A stretch of DNA of 15,043 nt, taken from NCBI GenBank assembly GCA_031973235.1, contig DALYDM010000014.1, positions 1 to 15,043 on the forward strand. Direction: 5' to 3'. Positions 14,449 to 15,043 of the stretch are shown here, in pieces (position 1 is the first letter of the stretch; each line of letters opens with the position of its first letter). The notes under the pieces were generated by a model that was not told the DNA's origin, searched no databases, and saw only the letters and a program-made list of their open reading frames with translations. The position numbers and the translations under genes were made by a program. This DNA is from JAGOQQ01 sp031973235 (GTDB lineage: Bacteria; Patescibacteriota; Minisyncoccia; Phycocordibacterales; UBA9973).

Positions 14449-15043
14449 AATTGAATTATTCCACGACCAGCTTCCGCTAGCCGTGCCTTGTTACGACTTA
14501 TTCCCTGTCACCGAGCTTACCGTAGGCCCCTCTTATGAGGAGATTTCGGGTACTCCCGGCTCCCTTGAATTGACGGGCGGTGAGTACAAGACTTGAGAAC
14601 GTATTCACCGCGGTTTAGCTGACCCGCGATTACTAGCAATTCCAGCTTCAAGGAGTCGAGTTGCAGACTCCTATCCGAACTGAGGCTACTTTTATAAGGA
14701 TTTGCTCAGAGTCGCCTCGTCGCTTCCTGTTGTAGTAGTCATTGTATTATGTGTGTGGCCCAAGGTGTCAAAGGGACATGCTGACCTGGCGTCATCCTCT
14801 CCTTCCTCCCAGAACGGTATTCACAAGCGTACAGGGAGGATCAAATTGAAATCTGTTGAGTAGCAAGCTACAAAACTGAGAACTCTTTGATCCTCTCTAT
14901 ACACTTATGTGCACTGTTCTGGGCGGTCTCGTGTGACACGTATAACACACGACGAGGGTTGCGTTCGTTACCCCACTTAAGGGAACAATTCAAACCACGA
15001 ACTGACGACGGCCATGCATCACCTGCCTACTAGTCTTGCGAGG
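14449..15043 (-). rRNA. 16S ribosomal RNA, 3' part only
   Basis: The minus strand reads through conserved 16S landmarks in order: GCATGGCCGTCGTCAG, AACGAACGCAACCC, GGAGGAAGGAGAGGATGACG, GCTAGTAATCGCGGGTCAGC, CACCGCCCGTCAATTCAAGG and AAGTCGTAACAAGG. The 5' part lies beyond the window. The gene is highly divergent. Helix 40 is expanded into a 116-nt hairpin (14808-14923) closed by CCCAGAAC/GTTCTGGG, with an inner 10-bp stem. Helix 45 is intact, with a GGAA loop, but the tail reads TGGAATAATTC where bacteria have TGGATCACCTCC, so the anti-Shine-Dalgarno sequence is absent. The 3' end is set by analogy and is uncertain by several bases. After it come a trailer and a terminator, with no tRNA or 23S gene, so 16S appears unlinked from 23S. 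Confidence 0.97.

Noticed and set aside
14250..14460. Intron or displaced 3' end that might restore the 16S anti-Shine-Dalgarno sequence
   Set aside because: No GGAGG (plus strand) lies between the helix 45 end and the terminator, and the trailer shows no group I or homing endonuclease features.
1..15043. CRISPR array, insertion sequence, integrase or phage genes
   Set aside because: No regularly spaced direct repeats, transposase or recombinase motifs were seen on either strand.
1..15043. UGA recoding (UGA as Gly) as in Gracilibacteria or Absconditabacteria
   Set aside because: The gene at 4962-5507 ends in TGA immediately before its terminator, and the other genes read normally without in-frame TGA.

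Overview
The window most likely comes from a Patescibacteria (Candidate Phyla Radiation) genome, probably Parcubacteria-like, although the exact lineage cannot be fixed by reading alone. The support is a very divergent 16S rRNA with an expanded helix 40, a shortened SecA, a cobalamin-dependent class II ribonucleotide reductase with an ATP cone, several low-complexity membrane-anchored surface proteins, AT-rich DNA and compact single-gene transcription units. Stops are TAA, TAG and one TGA that falls just before a terminator, so UGA appears to be a real stop (ordinary bacterial code, not the UGA=Gly code).

Layout. 1-1857 (-): a surface protein with one transmembrane segment and a long Ser/Asp/Glu-rich region, cut by the window edge. 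2008-4473 (-): secA. 4582-4656 (-): a 24-residue Lys/Ala peptide gene. 4657-4930: a very AT-rich gene-free stretch with nested inverted repeats and one perfect DnaA box. 4962-5507 (-): an unrecognised 181-residue protein. 5604-5868 (-): a probable unannotated structured RNA with a consensus promoter, an intrinsic terminator and a long pseudoknot. 5905-7293 (-): a DAO-family FAD oxidoreductase. 7352-7696 (-): rnpB. 7766-9280 (-) and 9381-11204 (+): two divergent cell-surface genes that share a palindromic promoter region; the first ends in a type IX secretion-like sorting domain. 11242-13560 (-): nrdJ. 13720-14187 (-): a membrane-anchored DUF192 protein. 14449-15043 (-): the 3' part of the 16S rRNA gene, which runs off the right edge.

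Working together. SecA could export the surface proteins, while RNase P RNA, 16S rRNA and NrdJ are housekeeping functions. Nearly every gene has its own promoter and its own hairpin terminator, so the region is a set of short transcription units rather than operons.

Most notable: the 16S rRNA 3' end keeps helix 45 with its GGAA loop but lacks the CCUCC anti-Shine-Dalgarno sequence. In agreement, almost no gene here has a Shine-Dalgarno site, and at least four have a -10 box only 7 to 11 nt before the start codon, as expected for leaderless mRNAs. The pseudoknotted RNA at 5604-5868 is the best candidate for an undescribed element.
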